Below are positions 1 to 8,651 of a stretch of 64,000 bases of DNA, piece by piece. Under the pieces are notes generated by a model. That model had not been told where the DNA came from and ran no database searches. It saw only the letters and a program-made list of their open reading frames with translations. Origin of the DNA: an uncultured Clostridia bacterium (GTDB taxonomy: Bacteria > Bacillota > Clostridia > Christensenellales > Borkfalkiaceae); contig CALZDP010000003.1 of assembly GCA_945638575.1 (NCBI GenBank), positions 1 to 64,000 on the forward strand. Reading direction: 5' to 3'. How positions within the stretch are numbered: the first letter of the stretch is position 1; each line of letters opens with the position of its first letter. A program made the position numbers and the translations under genes.

Positions 1-92
1 TGGCGGAGAGTAAGGGATTCGAACCCTTGACACAGTTACCTGTGTACCGCATTTCGAGTGCGGGCCGTTATAACCACTTCGATAACTCTCCG
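1..92 (-). tRNA. tRNA-Ser (anticodon CGA)
   Basis: On the minus strand a complete class II tRNA folds from this stretch. The acceptor stem CGGAGAG (92-86) pairs with CTCTCCG (10-4), and the CCA end is encoded (3-1). The anticodon loop CTCGAAA occupies 58-52, so the anticodon CGA lies at 56-54 and reads UCG. A long variable arm follows and the T-loop GTTCGAATC is intact. The long variable arm together with the anticodon makes serine unambiguous. Confidence 0.97.
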
Positions 93-179
93 TACAATAT
101 TACTTAGGCTAAACGATATTAAAACCGCTTCGCGCTAAAAAACGTACGAAAAGCGAATTTAAACTTCCTAAGCCTAAAC

Positions 180-208
180 ATTATACAACAAATAAATAAA
201 TTTAGCAA
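180..208 (-). promoter_or_regulatory. Promoter of tRNA-Ser
   Basis: Read on the minus strand: -35 TTGCTA (208-203), a 17-bp spacer, then a perfect -10 TATAAT (185-180). Transcription would start near 173 and leave an 80-nt leader before the tRNA. The rest of 93-324 holds no gene that I can see; it contains a loose inverted pair TTAGGCT/AGCCTAA. Confidence 0.6.
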
Positions 209-324
209 CAACTTTTACAACGATTACGCGCCGAAACGATAAAAACAATTTACCTCCAAATTAACCTTTTGAAAATAAATTATATTTTGCGCTTAATCTG
301 TATTTTTGTGCTTAACGCACAAAA

Positions 325-774
325 TCATTTTTTGCGTTTATAAACGTAGCGGTAGGAAAGCAGGTTGTTTTCCTTATTGACGTAATTTTGTTCGCCGGTA
401 TACTCAAAGCCGTAATCTTCGATAAGGTGCGTAACTTTATCGTCGGTAGAATCCACCCAATAAAAAACCAAGGTTATTGCGGAAAACTGCTTTATGACGA
501 ATTCCATAAACTTGCTTAGATACTGTTCTTCTACGATATCGAAGTTTATCCAAAGATTTTCTATTGTGGAAGCCGATTTGTTTACGGTAACAAGCGCTTG
601 GTAAACCCCTTTATCCGCCAACATATACGTGGAAGCGTCTTCGATTTTTAAAGCCGATTCAAAATCCGCGGACTCCACGTCCTGCCCTAAAGCCTCGTAA
701 AAACTGCGCTTAGCCAAAACGAACAGCCCTTTTGCTTCGACGATATTTTTTTCAGAAAGTTCAACAATATTCAT
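325..774 (-). CDS. Hypothetical protein, possibly a divergent GNAT-like domain
   Basis: A 149-residue soluble protein with no signal peptide or membrane segment. I do not recognise a specific family. The C-terminal pattern, with a helix (HLIEDYGF) followed by a polar strand (YTGEQNYVNK) and a closing strand (LLSYRYVYKRKK), resembles the end of GNAT acetyltransferases. The acetyl-CoA-binding Q/RxxGxG/A loop is not evident, so catalysis is doubtful. It stands alone between the tRNA and the M16 peptidase gene, with 142 nt upstream, and is probably monocistronic. Function unknown. Confidence 0.6.
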   Translation of the reverse strand: MNIVELSEKNIVEAKGLFVLAKRSFYEALGQDVESADFESALKIEDASTYMLADKGVYQALVTVNKSASTIENLWINFDIVEEQYLSKFMEFVIKQFSAITLVFYWVDSTDDKVTHLIEDYGFEYTGEQNYVNKENNLLSYRYVYKRKK

Positions 775-916
775 ACAGTCTACCGACAGGTTAAAAACCC
801 GATAAAAATTTTATTACCTTACAAATTATATTAAATAATAATCGAAAAGTCAAGCAAATACCGCAAAAAACATTTTTGCCCGAATTTTATGACTTTTATA
901 AACGGTTTGGTTTATT

Positions 917-2152
917 TTAAAGTGGCTTAACTTTTTTGCCCACCACCGCTTTTGAAAGACTATAGATATCAAAAAGTCGGTCTATAAGCCCGTTAACGTC
1001 ATTTTTTGTAAGTTTGCTAAGTTTGTCGAAGCGTTCGGAAAAATCCATACAGTTACCTAAAAGAAGCAATCTTTTACCATGAATCTGCATCTGAGAAGAA
1101 ATGCTTTCCTGTGCAAAAACAAGGCTTGCTTTCATTTGTTCACTGCTTTTTTTGAATTCTTCTTCGCTGATTTTTTCAGCCTTTAATTTTTGCAGTTCGT
1201 TTATTAAAGCCTCATATGCGGGCAAAATTTTATCCTTGTCCACCCCTGCGTAAATCATAGCGTATCCGCAATCTACGTAGGCTGTCATATAGGAATATAC
1301 GCTGTAACAAAGCCCTAACTTTTCACGTACGGTTTGAAAAAGTCTACTGCTCATACCGCCGCCCAAAACGTAAACGGCAATATTGAAAGCGTCGACGTCG
1401 TCGTTTGAAAGCCCTACCGCAGGAAACCCGACACATATATGCGCTTGCAAAATATCCTTGCTTTTTGCCATGCTTTGACAAAGATTTTCCCTGTTTATTT
1501 GCGGTTTTTGCGCGCTGACGGACTTAGGGATATCGCCGAAATATTTATTAACTAAGTCTAAAACTTCTGCTTCTTCAACCGCACCGCAAACGGAAATTAC
1601 GATGTTATCGGTGGTGTAATACTTCTTTTTGTAATTTAAAACGTCGTCGCGCGTAAAAGACTGCACCGTTTTTTGAGTGCCGAGTATCCTTGCCCCGTAA
1701 CCTGTTTTACCGAAATATGCTTCGGTCAAAAGGTCGGCGCAAAAGTCGTCGGGGGTGTCGTCGTACATGTTTATTTCCTGCACGATAACGCTTTTTTCCT
1801 TTTCCAACTCTTCTTCTTTATATACCGAATTAAGGAAAACGTCGGACAAAATCTCAAAAGATTCCGCTGTGTGATAGGCGGTGGATTTTATATAATAACA
1901 GGTTAAATTTCTTGTGGTGTAAGCGTTTATATCCGCACCTATCATCTCGGCGTCGTTGGAAATATCGAAAGCGGAACGTTTATTTGTTCCCTTAAACGTA
2001 ACGTGTTCGATAAAGTGGGATATTCCGTTTTCATTAGGGGTTTCGTAAGCGCTGCCTGCGCCTGCAAAAATACCGAACGATACCGAGAACACACCGTCGA
2101 GTTTGTTTATAACCACTTTTATTCCGTTTTTCAAAGTGAAAATTTTAAGCAT
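917..2152 (-). CDS. M16 family zinc metallopeptidase (MlpA/YmxG-type)
   Basis: A 411-residue pitrilysin-family (M16) peptidase. The inverted zinc motif HFIEH is at residues 46-50, and the third ligand fits Glu126 in QEINMYDD, about 76 residues downstream as the family requires. The C-terminal half is the usual inactive M16 repeat, with the substrate-contact motif GGGMSSRLFQ. The length matches the single-subunit 410-residue YmxG/PqqL-like group. Its start overlaps the end of the upstream deacetylase-like gene by 8 bp, so the two are co-translated. The same pair (ylxY-mlpA) is adjacent in Bacillus. An interspersed-element copy lies in its 3' end (971-1000). Confidence 0.9.
   Translation of the reverse strand: MLKIFTLKNGIKVVINKLDGVFSVSFGIFAGAGSAYETPNENGISHFIEHVTFKGTNKRSAFDISNDAEMIGADINAYTTRNLTCYYIKSTAYHTAESFEILSDVFLNSVYKEEELEKEKSVIVQEINMYDDTPDDFCADLLTEAYFGKTGYGARILGTQKTVQSFTRDDVLNYKKKYYTTDNIVISVCGAVEEAEVLDLVNKYFGDIPKSVSAQKPQINRENLCQSMAKSKDILQAHICVGFPAVGLSNDDVDAFNIAVYVLGGGMSSRLFQTVREKLGLCYSVYSYMTAYVDCGYAMIYAGVDKDKILPAYEALINELQKLKAEKISEEEFKKSSEQMKASLVFAQESISSQMQIHGKRLLLLGNCMDFSERFDKLSKLTKNDVNGLIDRLFDIYSLSKAVVGKKVKPL
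971..1000 (+). repeat. Interspersed element copy inside the M16 gene
   Basis: AAAAAGTCGG then TCTATAAGCCCGTTAACGTC. On the mRNA it is read GTT AAC GGG CTT ATA (VNGLIDR). Confidence 0.9.
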
Positions 2153-2861
2153 CTTTAATCAGGGCGTCGACCGTTACGGCGGCGATGCCTTTCTCCTTAT
2201 AAAAATCAAGCACTTTTTTAAGCGCTTTTAAAGTATGGGCTTTGGGGTGCATCAAAACAAAGTCTCCGTTCTCAACCGCCGTCGCCCTTTTTACCACTAA
2301 ATCTACGTCTAAATCACGCCAGTCAATAGTATCTTTTGACCACATAATCGTCTTATAGCCTAACTTTTCGGCAACCTGCAAGGTGATTTTAGAGTACGCG
2401 CCGGAAGGCGGTGCAAACAGCGTCATATTGTACCCGGTAATCGCAAACACAAGGCTGTGATTGTTGGAAATTTCGGAAATATTTTCGGCCTCGCTAAGTT
2501 TTTTATGGTTCTTATGAAAGTAACCGTGGTTGCCCAAACTATGGCCTGAGTCAAGAATTCTTAAAAGGGTTTCGTTATTGTCGTCAGCCCAACAACCGCC
2601 CACAAAAAAGGTAGCCTTTGCGCCGTAATCGTCTAAAAGGTCTAAAATTCCGTTTACGATATCGGTGTTTTCGTAAACGTTAAACATTAACGCAACCTGC
2701 GGTTTTTCTTCGCTGCCTTTATAAATGGGGGCGTAAGATTCTCCGCTGACGATGGAAACGGCAGGATCTTGCAAAAAGCAAAATAGCGACAATAAAACGA
2801 TTAGTGCAACACAGACCGAGCAGGCTAAAACCCTGACGCCCTTTAAAGTTAGTTTTTTCAT
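2145..2861 (-). CDS. YlxY-like polysaccharide deacetylase-family protein, probably catalytically inactive
   Basis: A 238-residue protein with a single N-terminal membrane segment (about residues 9-30) and a NodB-type domain outside the membrane. I start at ATG 2861, which has AGGAAG 8 nt upstream, rather than at the TTG two codons earlier. The NodB motif-1 aspartates (normally TFDDG) are replaced by MFNVYEN (59-65). Motif 2 is GHSLGNH (106-112). Motif 3 has APPSG where an arginine is usual. Loss of the catalytic Asp is also what I recall for the sporulation-associated YlxY family, and the adjacent M16 gene supports that assignment. Likely a cell-wall-binding or structural role; this is inference. 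Confidence 0.82.
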   Translation of the reverse strand: MKKLTLKGVRVLACSVCVALIVLLSLFCFLQDPAVSIVSGESYAPIYKGSEEKPQVALMFNVYENTDIVNGILDLLDDYGAKATFFVGGCWADDNNETLLRILDSGHSLGNHGYFHKNHKKLSEAENISEISNNHSLVFAITGYNMTLFAPPSGAYSKITLQVAEKLGYKTIMWSKDTIDWRDLDVDLVVKRATAVENGDFVLMHPKAHTLKALKKVLDFYKEKGIAAVTVDALIKDA

Positions 2862-2942
2862 ACGCAAACTTCCTATACTATAAAGTATTATAAAAGCCTT
2901 TGAAATATGAAAAAACGTCCAACCTTTAAAAGGTAATTTTAA

Positions 2943-4265
2943 CTAAGCAATCGGAAACGCCAAATAACTCAAATATAGGCCTATAAGCCCGAAAACGAGG
3001 GAAATTACCGCAACAATCGCCCCGTATTTTATAAACTTTTTAAAGCCGAAATCACTATAATAACGTTTGACGATAGAGATAAACATAAGCCCTGCCAAAG
3101 CACCCAACGGCGTTAAAAAGGCGCCGATATTAGAACCTATTACCGTACTGTACATTGCCATTTCTTGTATTACGGGATTTGAAATTTCCCCTGCGACGGA
3201 AGAAAACAAAACGCTCATGGGAATGTTGTTTAAAAGATTTGAAAACAACGTCGACAGCACGCCGTATTTTATTATGGGAAAACCTTCCCCGATAAAACCG
3301 CTTATTTTTGCCGTCGCACCTGTGTTTACCAAAGATAAAACGATTATAAACATTCCTAAAACGAGAGGTATCATCTGCCACGGCGCACGCTTGAGCGAGT
3401 GTAATATTATCGCCTCGCCCTTATGTGAAAAGGCGTTTACGATAATTACCGTGAGGTATAAAAAGGTCGCCATAGATAGCGCTAAAAGCCACATTTCAAG
3501 TTTAAAATAGGATGAAACAGATATTGTAACCGTACAGACCGCAAGATAACAAATGCTTATGAAAGCAGTGGTTTTATCCTCTAATTTTACCTCGTTAACC
3601 GACCTATAGATGGGTTTTTTAAGTTTTTTGCGGAATATCAAAAACAGCGTCAAAAAGGACGACGCTCCGCAAAAAAGGGTGGGCATCCACATTCTTAAAA
3701 AATACTCGAAAAATGTTGCGCCGTAGGCTTGTGAAATAAATACGTTGGTGGGGTTGCCGATTAGAAAAAACAAACTCCACGTATTTGCGCCTACGAACTC
3801 CGTAACCACGTAAGGAAGGGGGTCTATCTTCGATTTTTTGCAGAACTGACAAATAAACGGAGTAAAGGTAAGTATTACCACGTCGTTAGAGGTAAATACG
3901 GTAAGGACGGAAACGGTAAGATAAAAGGCTATAAATACCCTTAACTGACTTTCCCCTGCCCTTTCCGCAATTTTTTGGGCTATGTATTCAAAAAATCCGC
4001 TTTCGTCCAAAATTACGGACATAAGGCTCATCGATATGAACAAGATCAATATCTTTACGGGGTTTGATGGGGAATCGGAAAGGAATTCGCCGAAAATTTC
4101 TTCTATATGAAGAACCCCCGATATCACCGCAAATGCGGCGCCAATAAGCGGAATAAAAGCGTAAAGGTTTAAATTGTGCCCCCAAATTTTTATCTGCGGT
4201 TTTACAAGCACCGTTACCATAAGCCCGACGCAAGTTAAAACCGCAATAATAACCGATATTAACAT
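2943..4265 (-). CDS. ArsB/NhaD-superfamily (ion transporter) permease
   Basis: A 440-residue integral membrane protein with about ten to twelve hydrophobic segments across its whole length. It carries the family's two re-entrant repeat signatures: TSNDVVILTFTPFI in the first half and NLLNNIPMSVLFSS followed by GSNIGAFLTPLGAL in the second. These are typical of ArsB, NhaD and related SLC13-like anion or Na+/H+ carriers. No arsenic regulator or ATPase is nearby, so arsenite need not be the substrate. It stands alone, 75-80 nt from each neighbour. Two interspersed-element copies lie inside it (2979-2996, 3594-3620). Substrate unknown. Confidence 0.82.
   Translation of the reverse strand: MLISVIIAVLTCVGLMVTVLVKPQIKIWGHNLNLYAFIPLIGAAFAVISGVLHIEEIFGEFLSDSPSNPVKILILFISMSLMSVILDESGFFEYIAQKIAERAGESQLRVFIAFYLTVSVLTVFTSNDVVILTFTPFICQFCKKSKIDPLPYVVTEFVGANTWSLFFLIGNPTNVFISQAYGATFFEYFLRMWMPTLFCGASSFLTLFLIFRKKLKKPIYRSVNEVKLEDKTTAFISICYLAVCTVTISVSSYFKLEMWLLALSMATFLYLTVIIVNAFSHKGEAIILHSLKRAPWQMIPLVLGMFIIVLSLVNTGATAKISGFIGEGFPIIKYGVLSTLFSNLLNNIPMSVLFSSVAGEISNPVIQEMAMYSTVIGSNIGAFLTPLGALAGLMFISIVKRYYSDFGFKKFIKYGAIVAVISLVFGLIGLYLSYLAFPIA
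2979..2996 (+). repeat. Interspersed element copy inside the permease gene (3')
   Basis: GGCCTATAAGCCCGAAAA; the last bases diverge from the consensus. Encodes FGLIGL on the mRNA. Confidence 0.65.
3594..3620 (-). repeat. Interspersed element copy inside the permease gene (middle)
   Basis: Plus strand GTTAACCGACCTATAGATGG then GTTTTTT. On the mRNA read as KKPIYRSVN, a different frame from the copy at 971. Confidence 0.8.
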
Positions 4266-4342
4266 TTTATAATTAAATAGTAGAAATTTATTTTATCGTT
4301 TGTTTTTTTGAAACCGTTTGTTTGCAACATTTTTTTTACGCA

Positions 4343-5029
4343 CTAAATGTTATCAATGATTTTGCGCAAAATATCCGCAAATTTGATTTTAGTTTCGGCG
4401 GCGAGTTTTTTAAAGGAGTAATACTCGTCGGCATTACCGTTATCAGAAATCACTTTTATAATAAGGGCAGGAACGTTGGCGTTACGGCTTATTATCAGTA
4501 TCGCCGCCGCTTCCATATCGTAAACGTCGGTTCCGTATAGGTTGTAAAGACTCTTTTTAAAATCTTCGTCTGCAATAAATTTATCTGCGGAAGCCAATAA
4601 ACCGACAGTAAGGTCGCCGTCAAGCGATTTTGCATAGTCTAAAAGACTTTCATCCGTATGTATGATCGGACCGTCGAACAGCATCGGGTAATGGCCGGGT
4701 TTGCAGTCGTCTAATTTTGAAATGTCAAAGTCGTAATGAACTACGCCTTTTACAAGTACCGCTTCACCGATGCTTCTTGTCAAATAACCGCCGGCAAAAC
4801 CGTAGTTGAAAATCACATCGACCTTGTATATCGCAATTAAAATTTCCGTACATGCCGAAGCGTAAATTTCGCCGACGCCTGACTTTGCAAAACAGACTTC
4901 TTTATCGCCGTGGATAAAAGTTTTTACCGAAATATGCCCGTATAGGTCGGTTTTCAGCGGATTTCCCAAATAATTTTCAAGTTGACCGCCCTCTACGTCA
5001 AGAGCCGTCATAATACCGATTTTTTTCAT
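4343..5029 (-). CDS. 5'-methylthioadenosine/S-adenosylhomocysteine nucleosidase-like protein
   Basis: A 228-residue phosphorylase-superfamily (PNP_UDP_1) protein. Visible features are the N-terminal strand KKIGIMTALDVE, the glycine-rich NYGFAGGY segment, and the nucleoside-binding motif DVYDMEAAAIL followed by IIKVISDN, which holds the catalytic Asp. These fit MtnN-type nucleosidases that cleave adenine from MTA and SAH in methyl-cycle salvage. The sequence is divergent and other nucleoside substrates are possible. It is transcribed divergently from the amidotransferase gene, with only 37 bp between the start codons. Confidence 0.82.
   Translation of the reverse strand: MKKIGIMTALDVEGGQLENYLGNPLKTDLYGHISVKTFIHGDKEVCFAKSGVGEIYASACTEILIAIYKVDVIFNYGFAGGYLTRSIGEAVLVKGVVHYDFDISKLDDCKPGHYPMLFDGPIIHTDESLLDYAKSLDGDLTVGLLASADKFIADEDFKKSLYNLYGTDVYDMEAAAILIISRNANVPALIIKVISDNGNADEYYSFKKLAAETKIKFADILRKIIDNI
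4938..4956 (+). repeat. Weak element variant inside the nucleosidase gene
   Basis: CCGTATAGGTCGGTTTTCA; three differences from the best copies. Encodes KTDLYG. Confidence 0.4.
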
Positions 5030-5066
5030 AGTTACCTTTTTTTTAATATATTCATATAAGTATTGT

Positions 5067-5654
5067 GTGCGTAAAAAAGTTTTAATATTGTACCCGAAAG
5101 AAAATTATATAAACGCCGTCAAAAAGATCGGACTAATCCCCGTATGCGACAAATCTGCGATTTGCGACGGACTTATTTTAACCGGTGGCGGAGACCTTTC
5201 CCCCTGCAGTTACAATATGCCAAATCTTTACTGTAAAGATATTGACCTTGAAAGAGATCAAACGGAATTTTACTATCTGCAAAAATACCTTTCGTTAAAT
5301 CTTCCGATTTTTGGAATTTGCAGAGGCATGCAGGCTGTCAACGTGTTTTTGGGCGGAAGCCTTAATCAAAACCTGCGAGGTCACAGCCAAATAGAAGGTA
5401 ATGACAGATTTCACCTTGTCAAAAACCAAAAAGACGGGGTGTTTTATAGGCTTTTTGGCGAAACCTTTACGGTAAACAGCGCGCATCATCAAGCGGTAAA
5501 CGCCTTTCCAAAAACTTTAAAACCCCTTTGCTTTGCGACAGACGGCGTTATAGAAGGACTTTACAGCGAAAATATTTTATTAACGCAGTTTCACCCCGAA
5601 AGGCTTGGCGATTTAGGGCTTGAAATCTTCGAGTATTTTGCCGATTTACTATAA
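5067..5654 (+). CDS. Class I glutamine amidotransferase-like (PuuD/peptidase C26) hydrolase
   Basis: A 195-residue stand-alone glutaminase-fold enzyme. The nucleophile elbow GICRGMQAVN carries the catalytic Cys, and QFHPE near the C terminus supplies His and Glu. TGGGDLSP is the glycine-rich oxyanion region. This pattern matches gamma-glutamyl-GABA hydrolase (PuuD) relatives, shorter than the usual 240-250 residues. The start is GTG at 5067. I see no Shine-Dalgarno sequence, and a TATAAG box lies only 6 nt upstream, so the mRNA may be leaderless. Substrate not determinable. Confidence 0.82.
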   Translation: MRKKVLILYPKENYINAVKKIGLIPVCDKSAICDGLILTGGGDLSPCSYNMPNLYCKDIDLERDQTEFYYLQKYLSLNLPIFGICRGMQAVNVFLGGSLNQNLRGHSQIEGNDRFHLVKNQKDGVFYRLFGETFTVNSAHHQAVNAFPKTLKPLCFATDGVIEGLYSENILLTQFHPERLGDLGLEIFEYFADLL

Positions 5655-5680
5655 AAGTCCGCCTATAGGTCGGTTATTGA
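5653..5680 (+). repeat. Interspersed element copy at the 3' end of rho
   Basis: AAAAGTC followed by CCTATAGGTCGGTTATTG. It fills the gap between the convergent amidotransferase and rho genes and includes the rho stop codon. The centre GCCTATAGG is palindromic. Confidence 0.8.
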
Positions 5681-6972
5681 CAGTTTACAAGCAAAACCTC
5701 GTTAAGTTTTTCAAGCAACTTTTCATCGTTAATGTGCTTTAATAAAATGCGCAAAACCCTTTCTTTTAAGTCGGGATTTTCGGAAAGTATTTTGTTTACA
5801 ACGTCAAACAAGGTTAGTTCTTGTTCGGTTAACAGGCCGAATTGGTTTTTGCAAAAAGTTCCGCTAATGTCAAGCGCGGGGAAAATTCTTTTTTGCACCA
5901 AACTTCCGTCAAGAGTTATTGCCGCATTTGAAACGGATAACAACTCTTCGCAAATGGCTTCGTCTTCTTTTGATAAAGTTTTGTCGACGGAAGCGATTAT
6001 CGTTAACGAACCGCCTTCAAAACGCCTTGCGTAAGAAAGCAATTTTTTCGCCCTTAAAATAGAGGTCTGCAAATCTTCGCCGTACAGGTTGCGGTAGGCT
6101 TTTACAAGCCTTGACAAGGACTCGATTATAAGCAAGACGTCCCCCTTTTCGGAAAGGACTTTGGCTCTGTTTATAACCGTTTCGGCAACTTCTGCATGTT
6201 TATTAAAATCGCCGTCAAATGAAGTTGAAATAAATTCCGCTAAACCTGTTTTATCTTTGACGTAGGCGATATCTTCGGGAGTTTGGTCTAACAATAAAAA
6301 CATGACCTTAGTTTCGCCGTTTAGTGAAGCCGAATATGCGATATCTTTAAAAAGGGTGGTTTTTCCGCTGTTTTTGGGGGCTATTGTAACCAACCTTTGC
6401 CCTTTTGCGATAGGACAAAAGATTTGCAAAACTTTAAGTTCGTTAGAGGCTTTTTCAAAACGGATTCTGTCCGTAATCGGCAAAATGGCTTTATCGCCGG
6501 AAACTTCTTTTGCCGAATCATAATTTGCGCCGTTTATTTTTTTGACAAAAACGAGTTCGCGCTTAGCGCCGTTTACGCACTCGCCTTCCACAAAATCGCC
6601 GTAGGATAAGCGGTATTGCTGAACTGTTTTAGGGCTAACCGCCACGTCGCAATCGGTATGGCAATATCCTTCGGTTATCAATATACCGCCCTTTTGATTG
6701 GACTTAAACAGTCCCGAAACAAAAACTGTTTTACTGCCGCTGTCTGAAACCGTTGCGCTTACCGTAGGTGTAACGTAAGCCTCGGTCAACCGTTTTGTAC
6801 GCGAGGCAGGTCTTCCCCGATTTGAACGGGTAGGCGTAATTTGACCGCAGGAAATTTTTAAAATTTCATCTATAAGGACGTCCTTTTTTTTGTTACTCGG
6901 AGCACCGCCGAGCTCAAAAAGCAACGAACGAAGTTCGCCCACGGTATAACTTTGGTATTGTTCTTTTTCCAT
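5674..6972 (-). CDS. rho: Divergent transcription termination factor Rho
   Basis: A 432-residue RecA-fold hexameric helicase that would end transcripts by tracking along RNA. Order: Rho_N helical domain (about 8-40), a basic linker with an AT-hook-like RGRP (52-55), a cold-shock-type RNA-binding domain (about 80-152), then the ATPase core with P-loop APKNSGKT (198-205), LLIIESLSRLVKAYRN (280-294), GGSLTIIA (320-327) and the Arg-containing KRIFPALDIS. It departs from typical Rho: DERPEE is DQTPED (229-234), and the GGVD-type R-loop that contacts RNA is shortened to about LYGEDLQTSI. It follows the MBL gene by 30 nt and is probably co-transcribed with it. No second Rho is in the window. Confidence 0.85.
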   Translation of the reverse strand: MEKEQYQSYTVGELRSLLFELGGAPSNKKKDVLIDEILKISCGQITPTRSNRGRPASRTKRLTEAYVTPTVSATVSDSGSKTVFVSGLFKSNQKGGILITEGYCHTDCDVAVSPKTVQQYRLSYGDFVEGECVNGAKRELVFVKKINGANYDSAKEVSGDKAILPITDRIRFEKASNELKVLQIFCPIAKGQRLVTIAPKNSGKTTLFKDIAYSASLNGETKVMFLLLDQTPEDIAYVKDKTGLAEFISTSFDGDFNKHAEVAETVINRAKVLSEKGDVLLIIESLSRLVKAYRNLYGEDLQTSILRAKKLLSYARRFEGGSLTIIASVDKTLSKEDEAICEELLSVSNAAITLDGSLVQKRIFPALDISGTFCKNQFGLLTEQELTLFDVVNKILSENPDLKERVLRILLKHINDEKLLEKLNEVLLVNCQ

Positions 6973-7002
6973 AATAAAGCCCTTAATTATATTAACCTTA
7001 AA

Positions 7003-7629
7003 TTAAAAATCCTTACTGTCGAAAACATAGACGGCAGTATCTTGTGGTAATAGGTCCAAATTAAATTCTTTCGGCAAAAATTTTACGGTTGAAAATTCCC
7101 GAATAAAATCTTCGTATCCGCCGACGCCCACGGTTGAACGCGGTGTTTTATAGTGCATAGGCACGATTATTTTGGGCGAAACGGCTTTTGCGAATTTTGA
7201 GGCGGTTTTGCAGTCAATGGTGTAAACACCGCCGACAGGAATAAATAAAATATCGACCTTGCCTATTTTGTTTACGAGAAAACTGGAAAAATCCTCCCCC
7301 AAATCCCCTAAATGCGCAAAGTTTATTCCGTCCACCGTAAACTTATAAATACGGTTTTTACCGCGCTTTTTGCCTAAAACTTGGTCGTGAAAACTGTCTA
7401 TGGCAACCAAATCGATATCCTTTGCCAAAGAAAGGTCGGAATTTAACGTTACCGCTTTTTTATAGTCCACGCCGTCTACCGCGTTATGGTCAAAATGGTC
7501 GTGCGAGGACAAAACGAAATCGCACTTTACCATTTTTAAGGGATAGCCGATATCCGTAAAGGGGTCGGTTACCACCGAATATTTACCTTCTATAAAAAAG
7601 CAGGAATGTCCTAAATAACTTATCTTCAT
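7003..7629 (-). CDS. UPF0173-like metallo-beta-lactamase-fold hydrolase
   Basis: A 208-residue MBL-fold metal-dependent hydrolase. It has the N-terminal ISYLGHSCFFIEG strand-turn and the metal motif HDHFDH at residues 43-48, followed by FAHLGDLGE and IPVGGVYTIDC, and ends with a conserved IIVPMHYKT histidine. This is the arrangement of YtkL/UPF0173 enzymes, whose physiological substrate is unsettled. It lies directly upstream of rho. No signal peptide, so cytoplasmic. Confidence 0.87.
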   Translation of the reverse strand: MKISYLGHSCFFIEGKYSVVTDPFTDIGYPLKMVKCDFVLSSHDHFDHNAVDGVDYKKAVTLNSDLSLAKDIDLVAIDSFHDQVLGKKRGKNRIYKFTVDGINFAHLGDLGEDFSSFLVNKIGKVDILFIPVGGVYTIDCKTASKFAKAVSPKIIVPMHYKTPRSTVGVGGYEDFIREFSTVKFLPKEFNLDLLPQDTAVYVFDSKDF

Positions 7630-7778
7630 CTATTACCCGTCAAAAATTGCTCGAAAAAAGTCGCTTCCTGTCATATTATATCATTTTAGGACAAAACAAG
7701 CAACTTAATTTTGAATGTATTTATATTTTTGAATGAATTTACGCTTTGAATTTCGGACAAAATTTTTAAGCGCCTAAG

Positions 7779-8651
7779 TTAATTATCTTTATAAAATCTT
7801 TCTTTTAGGTGTTTGGCGAAAAGTTTGGCAACGTGGATATCTGTTACCGATTGAAACTCCTTAAAAAAGGCGTTACTGTTGACTTCGCAAACGTAATTTT
7901 TAAAGCCGTCGGACAAAACGTCTACACCGCAATAATCTAAACCGAGAATTTTTGCGCATTCTTCCGCCAAATTTTCGACCTCTTTGGAAAGGACTATATT
8001 TTTGCCTTTTCCGCCCAACTGCACGTTGGAACGAAAATCATTTGGGTTTACCCTTTCCATACCGCCAACAGCCTTGCCGTTAATTACTATGACGCGCACG
8101 TCTCTTCCGCCGTTTCCGATAAATTTTTGATATAGGTGCGGAAGATTTTTGAGTTTTGTACGTAGGCTTTTAAGTTCTTCACGGTTGCGCGCAAGGTACA
8201 CCCCTTTACCCATGGAACCGTAGACCTCTTTAACCACCACGGGGTAACCGAAAATCCTTTCGACTTCTACGTAAAATTCATCTTCGGCGTCCGTGTAATT
8301 TAAGGGTGAAGATATGGTGTCCGGCATTAAAATGCCCTTTGACGACAGGGCTATATATGTTTTCATTTTATCGTCGCACAGTTCTATCGAGCGCGCGCTG
8401 TTAACCAAAGTATAGCCTGCCTTTTCCAAAAGGTGGGAAATATAAAGGTCCTTATCCAAAAACAGAATAAAATCATACTCGCCGATAGAGGTCAAAACAT
8501 CTCCGTTTGAAATAAACGCAATAAGTTTGTCGGTGTAAATTCTGTCAACCGAAATATTCAATTTTTCAAGTTCCGCCGTGATACAGTTTATTTGGTTTGT
8601 CAAAGGCTCGCCGTGATAGTATCCGTTGGCAATTATCGCACACTTTTTCAT
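7779..8651 (-). CDS. RimK-family ATP-grasp ligase
   Basis: A 290-residue ATP-grasp enzyme of the RimK/LysX group, which joins an amino group to a carboxylate through an acyl-phosphate. Visible signatures are CDDKMKTYIALSSKGI, the nucleotide-binding strand YPVVVKEVYGSMGKGVYLA with its glycine-rich flexible loop, VRVIVINGKAVGGMERV, and the metal-binding CGVDVLSD...VCEVNSNAFF. RimK relatives glutamylate proteins or small molecules; no specific target can be named here. Its ATG overlaps the upstream flavoprotein stop as ATGA, so three genes from 11411 to 7779 form an operon. Confidence 0.86.
   Translation of the reverse strand: MKKCAIIANGYYHGEPLTNQINCITAELEKLNISVDRIYTDKLIAFISNGDVLTSIGEYDFILFLDKDLYISHLLEKAGYTLVNSARSIELCDDKMKTYIALSSKGILMPDTISSPLNYTDAEDEFYVEVERIFGYPVVVKEVYGSMGKGVYLARNREELKSLRTKLKNLPHLYQKFIGNGGRDVRVIVINGKAVGGMERVNPNDFRSNVQLGGKGKNIVLSKEVENLAEECAKILGLDYCGVDVLSDGFKNYVCEVNSNAFFKEFQSVTDIHVAKLFAKHLKERFYKDN

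Noticed and set aside
2943..4265. Assignment of the permease as an arsenite pump
   Set aside because: No arsR, arsA or arsC is nearby and the family covers several ions.
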